Below are positions 7,440 through 15,111 of a stretch of 40,568 nt of DNA, piece after piece. Source of the stretch: Actinomycetes bacterium (lineage in GTDB: Bacteria > Actinomycetota > Coriobacteriia > Coriobacteriales > Eggerthellaceae). The notes under the pieces are model-generated. The model was not told the DNA's origin. It saw nothing but the letters and a program-made list of their open reading frames with translations, and did no database searches. The DNA is taken from positions 1 to 40,568 of the forward strand of contig JAEWQO010000092.1 of the NCBI GenBank assembly GCA_023460315.1, given 5' to 3'. A program made the position numbers and the translations under genes. How positions within the stretch are numbered: the stretch's first letter is position 1; each line of letters begins with the position of its first letter.

Positions 7440-7455
7440 TGTTTCACGTGAAACA
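7440..7455. other. parS: parS centromere site
   Basis: TGTTTCACGTGAAACA is a perfect 16-bp palindrome and identical to the canonical bacterial parS sequence bound by ParB/Spo0J. ParB nucleates here and spreads, and ParA and SMC then act in chromosome segregation. It lies in a gene-poor stretch, as parS sites can. In most chromosomes such sites cluster near oriC, so this window is probably origin-proximal. No parA or parB is present in the window. Confidence 0.85.
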
Positions 7456-7468
7456 TCGGGACACCGAT

Positions 7469-7573
7469 CTTCGGCTGCGGCTTGGAATGCCGGTCTCCGG
7501 CTGCGGCCGAGGAGGCTGGTCTCTGGCTGCGGCTTGGGGCCGAGCTCCCGGCTGCGGCCGGGGTGCCGGTCTC
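7469..7573 (+). repeat. Four imperfect ~25-bp tandem repeats next to parS
   Basis: The core GGCTGCGGC recurs four times, each followed by a variable half ending in GCCGGTCT or similar; unit length is 25-26 bp. The array begins 14 bp after parS. No coding role seen. Confidence 0.5.
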
Positions 7574-7583
7574 CGGTCGATGC

Positions 7584-7616
7584 GCAGGTTGCAGGTTGCA
7601 GGTTGCAGGTTGCAGG
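7584..7616 (+). repeat. Heptamer microsatellite (GCAGGTT)x4 plus partial copy
   Basis: Four exact copies of GCAGGTT (7584-7611) and a final GCAGG. It is a slippage-prone tract in non-coding DNA, so copy number may vary among strains. Confidence 0.75.
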
Positions 7617-7781
7617 AAATGATAAACGCAAGGCCTCTCCTGCTTCACGAGCATTTTTCGCCTGGTCATGTCCTGCATCCACGGGGCATCCCACCCTCTC
7701 GAAAATGGACCTTCATGCGCCTTCCAAGGAGCACGCCGGCGACAAGCAACAAGGTTCCTTCCCTGTCCTCCGAAATAAACC

Positions 7782-7835
7782 TTGACATCCTCCCTCGGCA
7801 CCTTTAGGATTCGAAATCAGTTTTCAATTTCGATT
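7782..7835 (+). promoter_or_regulatory. Promoter with overlapping Zur-type dyad for the zur-znuACB genes
   Basis: A near-consensus promoter: -35 TTGACA (7782-7787), 17-bp spacer, -10 TAGGAT (7805-7810). The inverted repeat ATTCGAAAT / ATTTCGATT at 7809-7817 and 7827-7835 (8 of 9 matched) starts inside the -10 and covers the likely transcription start. This placement fits autorepression by the Fur-family protein encoded just downstream. Confidence 0.7.
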
Positions 7836-7846
7836 CGAGGAACACC

Positions 7847-8272
7847 ATGCCGAGGAAAAGCCACTATCAAACAAAACAGAAGAGTCTCGTGCTCGCCTGT
7901 ATGGAAGAGCATGCAAACGCCTATCTTTCCGTCGACGAAGCGTGCGCCGCCCTGCACGCTGCAGGCGAGAATGTGGGCCGCACGACCGTGTATCGCATTC
8001 TTGAAGCGTCGGTGGCTGACGGATCGATGGCCAAGGTCGCCGGTGCGCGAGGGGATGCGGCACGTTATCGATCCCGTGGTTCTGCAGCCGCTTCACAGGG
8101 ACAGCTCTCCTGCCTGATCTGCGGAAGAGCATATCCACTCGACTGCTCTATGCTCCAGAACTTCGCCGACCATGTGGAAAGCCACCATGGTTTTGTCATC
8201 GACCAGGCGCGAACGGTGCTCTATGGCCTGTGCGACAGCTGTCGCGCCACCGGCGAGGCGACGCACGCATGA
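7847..8272 (+). CDS. zur: Fur-family metalloregulator, probable zinc uptake regulator Zur
   Basis: Metal-dependent repressor of 141 aa, the normal Fur-family length. The N-terminal winged helix includes YLSVDEACAALHAAGENVGRTTVYRILE (residues ~25-52; recognition helix around GRTTVYRIL). The dimerisation domain carries two CxxC zinc sites, SCLICG and LCDSC, and a His-rich HVESHHGF segment. GAGGAA lies before the ATG. It is directly upstream of a zinc ABC importer and behind a promoter with an overlapping dyad, so Zur is much more likely than Fur or PerR. Small hairpin-forming DNA (8330-8346) and 148 bp separate it from znuA. The zinc specificity rests on context. Confidence 0.85.
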   Translation: MPRKSHYQTKQKSLVLACMEEHANAYLSVDEACAALHAAGENVGRTTVYRILEASVADGSMAKVAGARGDAARYRSRGSAAASQGQLSCLICGRAYPLDCSMLQNFADHVESHHGFVIDQARTVLYGLCDSCRATGEATHA

Positions 8273-8420
8273 ATGCGCCCCTCCCCGCCGCCCCCTGACA
8301 GAGAGCCCTCGCAAAACTCGACGAGACGCGCCGGACATCCTCCGGCAAACTCTCGCAGAAACGCCGCAGAACCACAGCAGCCCTTCCCTTTCGTCCCCAT
8401 CAACTCCGGAGGCTTATTCC
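8273..8420 (+). other. Spacer between zur and znuA with small hairpin
   Basis: A short stem GCCGGA / TCCGGC with a 5-base loop (8330-8346) is the only structure seen. No second promoter is clear, so zur and znuACB may share the upstream one. Confidence 0.4.
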
Positions 8421-9407
8421 ATGAACCCGCTCAGCACGACAAGCATGAAAACCTTTCGTCCGATCGGCATCGCAGCGCTCGCCCTCGCAGGCATCCTTCT
8501 GCTCGCCCTCGCCTTTCCCGGATGCACAAGCTCGCAGAAAGCTGGCACCGACGGGGCCGCAGAAACCGATCAAACTGACAAAGTGCAGGTAGTTGCAAGC
8601 TTTTATCCTCTCTACGACTTCGCTCAAAAGATAGGCGGGGAACGCGTCGAGGTGACAAATCTCGTCCCAGCTGGCACCGAGCCCCACGATTGGGAACCAT
8701 CGACGACGGATATTCGGACGCTCGAGGCCGCCGACATCCTCGTCTTCAACGGAGCGGGCATGGAACACTGGACCGATGACGTGTTGGACAGCCTGACAAA
8801 CGACCACCTCATCGCCGTCGAGGCGTCGGACGGCGTGACCCTGCGCGCTGCCGGCGGAGACGAAGCCGACGAGGGCGATCACGGATCCTACGACCCCCAC
8901 GTGTGGCTTGACCCCGAAAACGCGAAGATCGAAATGGGAAACATCAAAGACGCCCTCATCCAGGCCGACCCAGCAGGCAAGGACTATTACGAGGCCAATT
9001 ATGAGCAATGGGCGGAGGAGTGCGACAGCCTCGACAAAGAATTCTCAGAGCAGCTTGAGAACACCCCCTCCAAAGACATCGTCGTTTCGCATGAGGCGTT
9101 CGGGTATCTGTGCGAAGCCTATGGGCTGCAACAAGTGCCCATTGAGGGGATTGACGCCGATGCCGAACCCAGTGCTCAGCAGCTAGCCGAAATAACCGAT
9201 TTCGTAAAGGAAAACGGAGTACATGTCATATTTTCCGAAGAGCTGGTGAGCCCCAAGATCGCCCAAACCATCGCCGACGCGACCGGCGCTGCAGTGAAAG
9301 AGCTCAACCCTCTCGAGGGACTCACCGACGACGAGCTCTCGGCCGGTGAAGATTACTTTTCCGTCATGCGCTCAAACTTGCAGGAGCTCAAGGAGGCCCT
9401 GTCGTGA
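8421..9407 (+). CDS. znuA: Zinc ABC transporter substrate-binding lipoprotein
   Basis: Extracytoplasmic metal-capture protein of 328 aa, anchored by lipid. A signal sequence (residues ~9-35) ends in lipobox LAFPGC. Cluster A-I features are clear: metal-ligand histidines in EPHDWEP, YDPHVWLDPENAK and VSHEAFGYL, and a fourth acidic region near SEELVSPK. A short acidic loop with one His (DEADEGDHGSYD) precedes the second ligand. I chose ATG at 8421 (MNPLSTTSMKTFRP) because GGAGG precedes it; an upstream in-frame ATG overlaps zur and lacks a signal peptide context. It hands zinc to ZnuB and ZnuC encoded next. Manganese cannot be excluded from sequence alone, but a Zur-like neighbour favours zinc. 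Confidence 0.9.
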   Translation: MNPLSTTSMKTFRPIGIAALALAGILLLALAFPGCTSSQKAGTDGAAETDQTDKVQVVASFYPLYDFAQKIGGERVEVTNLVPAGTEPHDWEPSTTDIRTLEAADILVFNGAGMEHWTDDVLDSLTNDHLIAVEASDGVTLRAAGGDEADEGDHGSYDPHVWLDPENAKIEMGNIKDALIQADPAGKDYYEANYEQWAEECDSLDKEFSEQLENTPSKDIVVSHEAFGYLCEAYGLQQVPIEGIDADAEPSAQQLAEITDFVKENGVHVIFSEELVSPKIAQTIADATGAAVKELNPLEGLTDDELSAGEDYFSVMRSNLQELKEALS

Positions 9408-10201
9408 TTGCCCGCCCGTTCCAGCGGCGCTCCTCCCCAATCCCCCGTTCAGCCCGGACGGCCGCCGGACGGCAAAAGCGCGCGAGGCCTGTCGCGCACG
9501 GCGTCCTTGACGAGACCCCGGCAGTCGCGTTCCGGGACGTGTGCTTCTCGTATCGTGCCCTGCCGGTGCTCGATGAAGCAAGCTTCGTTTTGAATCGCGG
9601 CTCGCTTCTGGCACTCACTGGCGGAAACGGCGCAGGAAAGTCAACCCTCGTGCACCTGCTTCTGGGCGAACTGTCCGCCGAGCGAGGAACGGTGGAGCTT
9701 TTCGGCCAGGACATCGCCCAGTTTCGGAATTGGAACCTCCTTGGCTCTGTGCCACAGCAGGCGCCTGCCGATTATCGGCACTTTCCCGCCACGGTGCTTG
9801 AAGTCGTGCGGGGAGGCCTGTATGCGGCCACCAAGCTCTTTCGTCCCTACTCTGCCTCGCATCGCCAGCTTGCGCTCGCGGCACTTGCGCGCGTTGGACT
9901 GTCGGGACTGGAATCGCGGCTGCTTAGCGAGTTGTCCGGAGGACAGTTCCAGCGCATGCTCCTCGCACGGGCGCTCGTGGACGACCCCCGTCTCCTCGTG
10001 CTCGACGAACCGACAAGCAACCTTGACGCACACAGCGCGCAGGACTTCTTTCGGACCCTGGAGACGGTGCGGCAGACATCGGATGTCGCCGTTCTTCTGG
10101 TCACGCACGATCTAGCTCGGCTGTCCATCCCTGCCGAAGAGACAATGTCGCTCGAAGACGGCAAAGTGCGACCGGCTGTCGACTTCGCTTCGAAAAGATA
10201 G
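9404..10201 (+). CDS. znuC: Zinc ABC transporter ATP-binding protein
   Basis: Cytoplasmic ATPase of the zinc importer, 265 aa. Walker A GGNGAGKST, Q-loop GSVPQQ, signature LSGGQFQR, Walker B LLVLDEPTSNLD and switch THD are all present. The GTG start at 9404 overlaps the znuA stop by 4 bp (GTGA) and has AGGAGG upstream, so it is translationally coupled. The first ~35 residues are Arg-rich and precede the ABC fold; they are unusual for the family and may be dispensable. The stop is 9 bp before znuB. Confidence 0.9.
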   Translation: MIARPFQRRSSPIPRSARTAAGRQKRARPVAHGVLDETPAVAFRDVCFSYRALPVLDEASFVLNRGSLLALTGGNGAGKSTLVHLLLGELSAERGTVELFGQDIAQFRNWNLLGSVPQQAPADYRHFPATVLEVVRGGLYAATKLFRPYSASHRQLALAALARVGLSGLESRLLSELSGGQFQRMLLARALVDDPRLLVLDEPTSNLDAHSAQDFFRTLETVRQTSDVAVLLVTHDLARLSIPAEETMSLEDGKVRPAVDFASKR

Positions 10202-10210
10202 GGGCCCGAC

Positions 10211-11032
10211 GTGTTTGACTATCTGTTCATGCAGCGAGCCTTTCTTGCGGGCATGGTCCTCGGCATCGTCGTGCCCTGCATCGGCGTTGTCGTCGTGCTC
10301 AAGCGACTGTCCATGATGGGAGACGCGCTGTCACACACCTCGCTTGCAGGAGTGGCGGGAGGTCTGATCGCCGGCATCAATCCCGTGCTTGGCGCCACCA
10401 TCGCCTGCGTTGCGGCCGCCTTCGGCATCGAAGTGATCCGGCACCGGTTCGCCGGGCACGCAGAACTGGCAATCGCCGTCATCATGTCGACGGGCATCGG
10501 GCTGGCAGGCGTGCTGTCAGGTTTCGTCCCTAACTCGGCCAGTTTCACAAGCTTCCTCTTCGGAAGCATCGTCACCGTTGATGACGCGGAGCTTGTGGGA
10601 GTGACGCTGGTGGGGGCCGCAGTCCTCCTTTTCTGCACGCTCCTGCACAAGGAGCTGTTTCTGGTCACGCTCGACGAGCGGGCCGCCCGTCTCGCCGGTG
10701 TGAACGTCGGAGTCGTCAACGCAGCATTCATCCTCATGACCGCCCTTGCCGTGTCGGTAGCGGCACGAACGGTGGGTGCGCTCATCGTCTCGTCGATGAT
10801 GGTGGTTCCCGTCGCATGCGCGCTCCAGCTCTCCCGCAGCTGGCGTCAGACCGTGCTCCTGTCCTGCATCATCGGCGTATCCATCACGGCGGCAGGCCTT
10901 GTCATCTCATACGAATTCGGCCTGAAGCCGGGAGGCACCATCGTGCTCGTGGGAGTGGGCGTGCTCATCGCAATCCTTGCAGCAAAGGGTCTCACGCACG
11001 CCGTCAGGCACCTCCGAGACAAAAGGGCGTAG
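10211..11032 (+). CDS. znuB: Zinc ABC transporter permease
   Basis: Integral membrane channel of the zinc importer, 273 aa with about eight hydrophobic helices. It has the ABC-3 family hallmarks, including KRLSMMGDALSHTSLAGVAGG near residues 34-54 and the DERAARLAGV cytoplasmic loop that contacts the ATPase. GTG start at 10211. It is the last gene of zur-znuACB; a strong hairpin follows at 11082-11119 in the convergent gap. Confidence 0.9.
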   Translation: MFDYLFMQRAFLAGMVLGIVVPCIGVVVVLKRLSMMGDALSHTSLAGVAGGLIAGINPVLGATIACVAAAFGIEVIRHRFAGHAELAIAVIMSTGIGLAGVLSGFVPNSASFTSFLFGSIVTVDDAELVGVTLVGAAVLLFCTLLHKELFLVTLDERAARLAGVNVGVVNAAFILMTALAVSVAARTVGALIVSSMMVVPVACALQLSRSWRQTVLLSCIIGVSITAAGLVISYEFGLKPGGTIVLVGVGVLIAILAAKGLTHAVRHLRDKRA

Positions 11033-11081
11033 AAGAAAGCCACCGGGCAAGAATTGATGTCTCGGCAAAAGGGAATCCGAA

Positions 11082-11119
11082 GGCATCTCTCCTCATGCGG
11101 AATCGCACTGAGAGATGCC
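11082..11119. terminator. Hairpin between convergent znuB and antiporter gene
   Basis: A perfect 10-bp stem GGCATCTCTC / GAGAGATGCC surrounds an inner TGCG-GAAT-CGCA stem. There is no long T run, but the convergent position suggests a two-way terminator or transcript end structure. Confidence 0.55.
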
Positions 11120-11135
11120 GACGAACCATCGCCGC

Positions 11136-13268
11136 TCAGTCAGACGTGTCCACCAGGTCCATCTGAAGCACATAGACCGCTTCCCGCATTGATGCTGCCT
11201 GGTCACGCGTCAAGCAGCCTTCTTCGTACCTATCTTGAATATATCCGAGATCCAGGCGGAGAGCCTCCGCTTCCAGCTCGTCCACCTGCCGCTGGAGATG
11301 CTCGGCATCATAGCCGATGGCGCGGGCCGTGCCCTGCCTTCTTTTTGCCGCCCCCTCAGCGAAGTCTTTGGCATCGAATTCCTGTGCCGCCTGCCTCATG
11401 AGGGCAAGAGCCTTCTCATGGTCGCCGGCAAGCCTCTCCGCCACCTCCGCACGCGGACCCGAAGACTCGTGGGCAACGGTCTTAAGGTAGTCGACGGCAT
11501 GGCCTTCGAGAAGCAAGAGCGTGCGGTACACCGCTGTGCCGTCGCCTCTTTGAGCAGACCGTTCACGCCGCTGGGGCAACAGGCTGCGCGACAGCGCCAT
11601 CTTCAACCGCGCCATGACCGTGCCCAGACGAAGTCCCCCTCCACGGCGAACATGCCTCTCGACAATCAGGCGAGACCGTTCGAGCATCGTGCGGCACCTT
11701 CCTGCAGAAGCTTCATCCACCAGACCCTTTTGCTGAAGTTCTGACAAGGACGCCATCTGCCTGGCAAAGACCTCGGCCCGCAGCGAGGCAGCAGCTTCCC
11801 GCGACGTGATGTCTGCTGCCAGCTGCGCCCTCCGCTCCTCCAGCTGACCCGACACGATTGCGGTTGCCAGCGCCCGCTGGGGATCTGCCTTCTCGCGCAG
11901 ATCAGCGATAACGCGGTCGAGGATGTCAATCCGAACCTCCACATCCACCGCCTGCTCACCCTCGTCCTCCTGTGCGGGCGCCAGCAGAGGAAGAATGAAA
12001 TTGGCCAGCAGCAACGTGCACAGAATGACGCCAGAAACGAGAAAGAGCAGTTCGTTGCGCCAGGGAAACGCCTCCCCCGATGACACGTACAGAGGAATGG
12101 TGAAGGCGATCGAAAGCGCCACGGCCCCCTTTGGTCCCGCGAGAGTCGTGACGAGAGCATCCTTGGCCAGGGAAGAAGAAGTCCGACCTGCGTCAATGCA
12201 GCTTTCCGTCCGCATGCCTGCCCTCAGTGTTCCCCTCCTCCGCTCACGTCGGCGCACACGGGCTGCCTCCATGACGAATATCCAGATGAAACGGATGGCG
12301 ACGATGACCGCCGTCACCGCGAGCACCAGACCGATCAGTTCAGGAAGGTTGCTCGATCCCTGCCATGAGGGAAGGGTTGCCTGGGGAAGCTCCATGCCCA
12401 GCAGCACGAACACGATGCCGTTCAAAATGAAGGTGAGAACCTCCCACACGCTTCCCGACACGATGTTTGTCCGCGCAACCGCCGCCGTCTTCCTTTGGGG
12501 AAACAACGTCACGATGAGCCCTGCCGCCACCACGGCCAGGATGCCGCTCACTGCCAACGATTCCGCTGCCAGATAGATGGCGAACGGAGTGCATATTTCT
12601 GACGTCACATGGAACACCGTGCTCTCCAGCCCAATCGCGCGCACGATTTTGAGCGCCGCCATAGCCACGACAGCCAGCAGGATCCCGAGCGCTATGCCCC
12701 CTAAAAACGTGACCGCAAACGCCTGTCCCGCATCGAACAAAGAAAACGCCCCCGTCACCGCTGCGGCGGCGGCAAACTCAAACGAGACGACGCCAGAGGC
12801 GTCATTGATGAGCGCTTCGCCAGACAGCAACGCGCTCTGGCGTTTGCTGAGACGCACGCTCCCGGACAAGGAAGAAACGGCAACCGCGTCGGTTGGCCCC
12901 AGAGCAGCGCCGAGGGCAAACGCCGCCGCAAGAGGAATCGACGGTTCCAGCCAATGAAGGACGAAACCCACGGCAAGCATGCTGACAAGGACGAGGCCGA
13001 TAGCGAGTGACAAAATGTCAGAAAGATTCCCCATCAGCGATTTCTTATCAACGCGACGCGACTCGTCAAACAGCAGAGGCGCGATGAACAGCACGAGGAA
13101 CAGCTCGGGATCAAGAGTCATCTGCAGGGGGCCGCCCACGATGAAAGCCAGGACCGCACCGATGGCTATCTGCACCAACGGCAACGATATCCGCGTAAAT
13201 ATCTGGTCAAGCACCGCCGAAGCCAAAACGATGCCAAAGAGCAGCAACACCATTTCAAACGCTTCCAT
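11136..13268 (-). CDS. CPA1-family Na+/H+ antiporter with long cytoplasmic C-terminal domain
   Basis: Membrane exchanger of 710 aa for Na+ (or K+) against protons. Residues 1-~430 hold about 12 hydrophobic segments with CPA1 motifs: FIAPLLFDESRR, GPTDAVAVSSL and SGEALINDASGVVSFEF (conserved ND pair). A loop at ~335-375 is charged. From ~430 to 710 a soluble, largely helical domain rich in Glu, Arg and Ala follows (likely coiled coil), probably regulatory; bacterial members are often about 520-550 aa, so this tail is long. GAGGAGA precedes the ATG at 13268. It begins 43 bp after the cydC stop on the same strand, so it could be the third gene of a cydDC transcript. Ion specificity is not readable. 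Confidence 0.87.
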   Translation of the reverse strand: MEAFEMVLLLFGIVLASAVLDQIFTRISLPLVQIAIGAVLAFIVGGPLQMTLDPELFLVLFIAPLLFDESRRVDKKSLMGNLSDILSLAIGLVLVSMLAVGFVLHWLEPSIPLAAAFALGAALGPTDAVAVSSLSGSVRLSKRQSALLSGEALINDASGVVSFEFAAAAAVTGAFSLFDAGQAFAVTFLGGIALGILLAVVAMAALKIVRAIGLESTVFHVTSEICTPFAIYLAAESLAVSGILAVVAAGLIVTLFPQRKTAAVARTNIVSGSVWEVLTFILNGIVFVLLGMELPQATLPSWQGSSNLPELIGLVLAVTAVIVAIRFIWIFVMEAARVRRRERRRGTLRAGMRTESCIDAGRTSSSLAKDALVTTLAGPKGAVALSIAFTIPLYVSSGEAFPWRNELLFLVSGVILCTLLLANFILPLLAPAQEDEGEQAVDVEVRIDILDRVIADLREKADPQRALATAIVSGQLEERRAQLAADITSREAAASLRAEVFARQMASLSELQQKGLVDEASAGRCRTMLERSRLIVERHVRRGGGLRLGTVMARLKMALSRSLLPQRRERSAQRGDGTAVYRTLLLLEGHAVDYLKTVAHESSGPRAEVAERLAGDHEKALALMRQAAQEFDAKDFAEGAAKRRQGTARAIGYDAEHLQRQVDELEAEALRLDLGYIQDRYEEGCLTRDQAASMREAVYVLQMDLVDTSD

Positions 13269-13311
13269 GCGGTCTCCTCACTGCAACATCCCCTCAACCA
13301 GTCGCATGAAA

Positions 13312-15111
13312 TTATAGGACATCCGGCCCGACGGGCATGCCGATGCCCCGATCAAAGGCTTTGAGCATGCGATAGCGTTCGCTTGTGCGCTCGAGATGGG
13401 ACGGAGCGCCCGCAAGCGAAATGCGGCCGTCCTCCATGAAGACGACGCGGTCCATGAGCGAGACTCCGAGCAGATGATGCGTGACCATGATGACCGTCTT
13501 GCCCTCCAAGACCTCAAAGAGGGTCTCGAGGAGCGCGCGCTCCGTGGAAGGATCCAGCCCGACCGTCGGTTCATCCAGAATGACGATGGGAACATCCTGC
13601 AGCAAGACTCGCGCAAGCGCTATTCGATGCCGTTCACCACCAGAAAACCGCATGCCAGCCTCATCCACCATCGTCTGCAGCCCTGCAGGCAATCGTGACA
13701 CCAAGTCGCCAAGGCCGACTTTTGCGAGCACATCCGCCACCTCGTCCTCAGTGGCGTCGGACCGGCCAATCCGCACGTTTTCAAAAAGCGTCATGTTGAA
13801 CAGGTAGGTTTGCTGCTGTATGACGCCGACATAGCGCGAAGCATCGTCTCCCAGCAGGCTTGCCTGCACACCCCCCACCGTCACGATCCCCTCCGTCGGC
13901 TCGATATCTCCCCTGACAATCGACATCAGCGTGCTCTTCCCTGCGCCGCTGCGACCCAAAAGGGCGACCTTCTCTCCTGGCGCGACATGCAAGGTGAGAC
14001 CGTCGAGTACGCAGCGCTGGCTCCCGGGGTAGCGGTATGACACCTCTTCGATGCAGATGTCATAGGGGTCCCGTGGCTGCGCAGCCGAACCGCTTCCGTC
14101 CGCTTCGCCCTCAGGGGGCAGCGCGTTCAACCGCTCGATCGAATCGGCATACGAGACCGCATCAACCGCCGCGGAGGGCAACGGCACGAACGCTTCGATC
14201 AGGGGAAAGAAAGACAGGACGGCGGCGGCTATCCAATTGCCTGCGTCGCCTCCACGACCCCCGAAGGCCACCGCAGCCCACACCAGGATAAGCACGGATG
14301 TCAAACCGAGCAGGATTTGGACCACGAAATCACGCCGACGTCCAAATCGACTCTCGGACCGCACGATATCCCGCAGGGCGCATTCCGTATCCTGGTACCG
14401 CATGAGATAGTCGTTCCCCCGCTGAGAAAACGTCCAGTCCGCCACGCCGAGAACGTTGTCGGTAAGCTCCGCATACAACTCTCCGCGCAAAGCTTTGTAA
14501 CGTGCTCTGCGAGCAGCGTTGGCCAGCACGGACACCAAAGGAACGACCAAGGCGACAGAGCCGAGCATGACCAGCATGCCCAGCCCCAGAAGCGGCGAGA
14601 AGAACCCCGCAATCCCCACGACAACGGCAAGGAGCACCCAGGCAATCACCGTCGGAAAAACCGTGCGGAGATACAGGTTCTGGATATGGCCGATGTCTTC
14701 GGAAAGAAGTCCGAGAATATCGCCTGTGCGATGGAGCGCCCTGAAAAACAGGGCATCTTTCTCAATGGATCGATAGAGCTTGAGACGAAGGGACGAGGTC
14801 ATGCGCAACACCCAGTCATGGCTGGACAGTCGCTCGAGATAATGGAGTATCGGCTTTCCGATGCCGAAGATGCGAACGAACATGAGGGGAATGTTAAGCA
14901 GGAGAATCGAGGCAGGAAGCGCAGCGGCCCCGCTGATGAGATAGCCTGAGGTGAACATGAGCCCCGCCGCGAACAGAAACGTCGCGAGCCCCAACCCGAG
15001 CGAAAGCGCAAGAACAGCGCGATAGCGCCGAAAGAAAGGGCGCACCCATCCATCCTGCCGCCAAATCTGTGCGGCGGTTGCGCGGCTTCCCGCCGCATGC
15101 CTTTCCCTCAT
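13312..15111 (-). CDS. cydC: Thiol reductant ABC exporter subunit CydC
   Basis: One half of the heterodimeric CydDC exporter of glutathione/cysteine-type thiols, needed for cytochrome bd assembly in many bacteria; 599 aa. An N-terminal six-helix membrane domain contains SGYLISGAAALPASILLLNI and the conserved FGIGKPILHYLERLSSHDW, characteristic of CydC. The C-terminal ATPase has GRSGAGKST, MRFSGGERHR (signature) and IVILDEPTVGLD. ATG at 15111 overlaps the cydD stop by 4 bp. No cydAB oxidase genes lie in the window, so the dependent oxidase, if any, is encoded elsewhere. Confidence 0.9.
   Translation of the reverse strand: MRERHAAGSRATAAQIWRQDGWVRPFFRRYRAVLALSLGLGLATFLFAAGLMFTSGYLISGAAALPASILLLNIPLMFVRIFGIGKPILHYLERLSSHDWVLRMTSSLRLKLYRSIEKDALFFRALHRTGDILGLLSEDIGHIQNLYLRTVFPTVIAWVLLAVVVGIAGFFSPLLGLGMLVMLGSVALVVPLVSVLANAARRARYKALRGELYAELTDNVLGVADWTFSQRGNDYLMRYQDTECALRDIVRSESRFGRRRDFVVQILLGLTSVLILVWAAVAFGGRGGDAGNWIAAAVLSFFPLIEAFVPLPSAAVDAVSYADSIERLNALPPEGEADGSGSAAQPRDPYDICIEEVSYRYPGSQRCVLDGLTLHVAPGEKVALLGRSGAGKSTLMSIVRGDIEPTEGIVTVGGVQASLLGDDASRYVGVIQQQTYLFNMTLFENVRIGRSDATEDEVADVLAKVGLGDLVSRLPAGLQTMVDEAGMRFSGGERHRIALARVLLQDVPIVILDEPTVGLDPSTERALLETLFEVLEGKTVIMVTHHLLGVSLMDRVVFMEDGRISLAGAPSHLERTSERYRMLKAFDRGIGMPVGPDVL

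Larger units (their letters stand above)
6518..7781. other. Gene-poor region of ~1.3 kb
   Basis: Between flavodoxin and the Zur-like promoter I see only the listed terminator, operator, possible small frame, parS and tandem repeats. Other open frames here overlap one another and match no family I recognise. Confidence 0.6.

Noticed and set aside
7584..7616. Heptamer repeats as a possible CRISPR array
   Set aside because: Units are 7 bp with no spacers and no cas genes are nearby.
7424..7801. Open frames over the parS and tandem-repeat region
   Set aside because: They result from repeats without stops; no family features, and parS sits inside them.
8172..8420. Upstream extension of znuA
   Set aside because: It overlaps zur and would bury the signal peptide; GGAGG supports ATG 8421.
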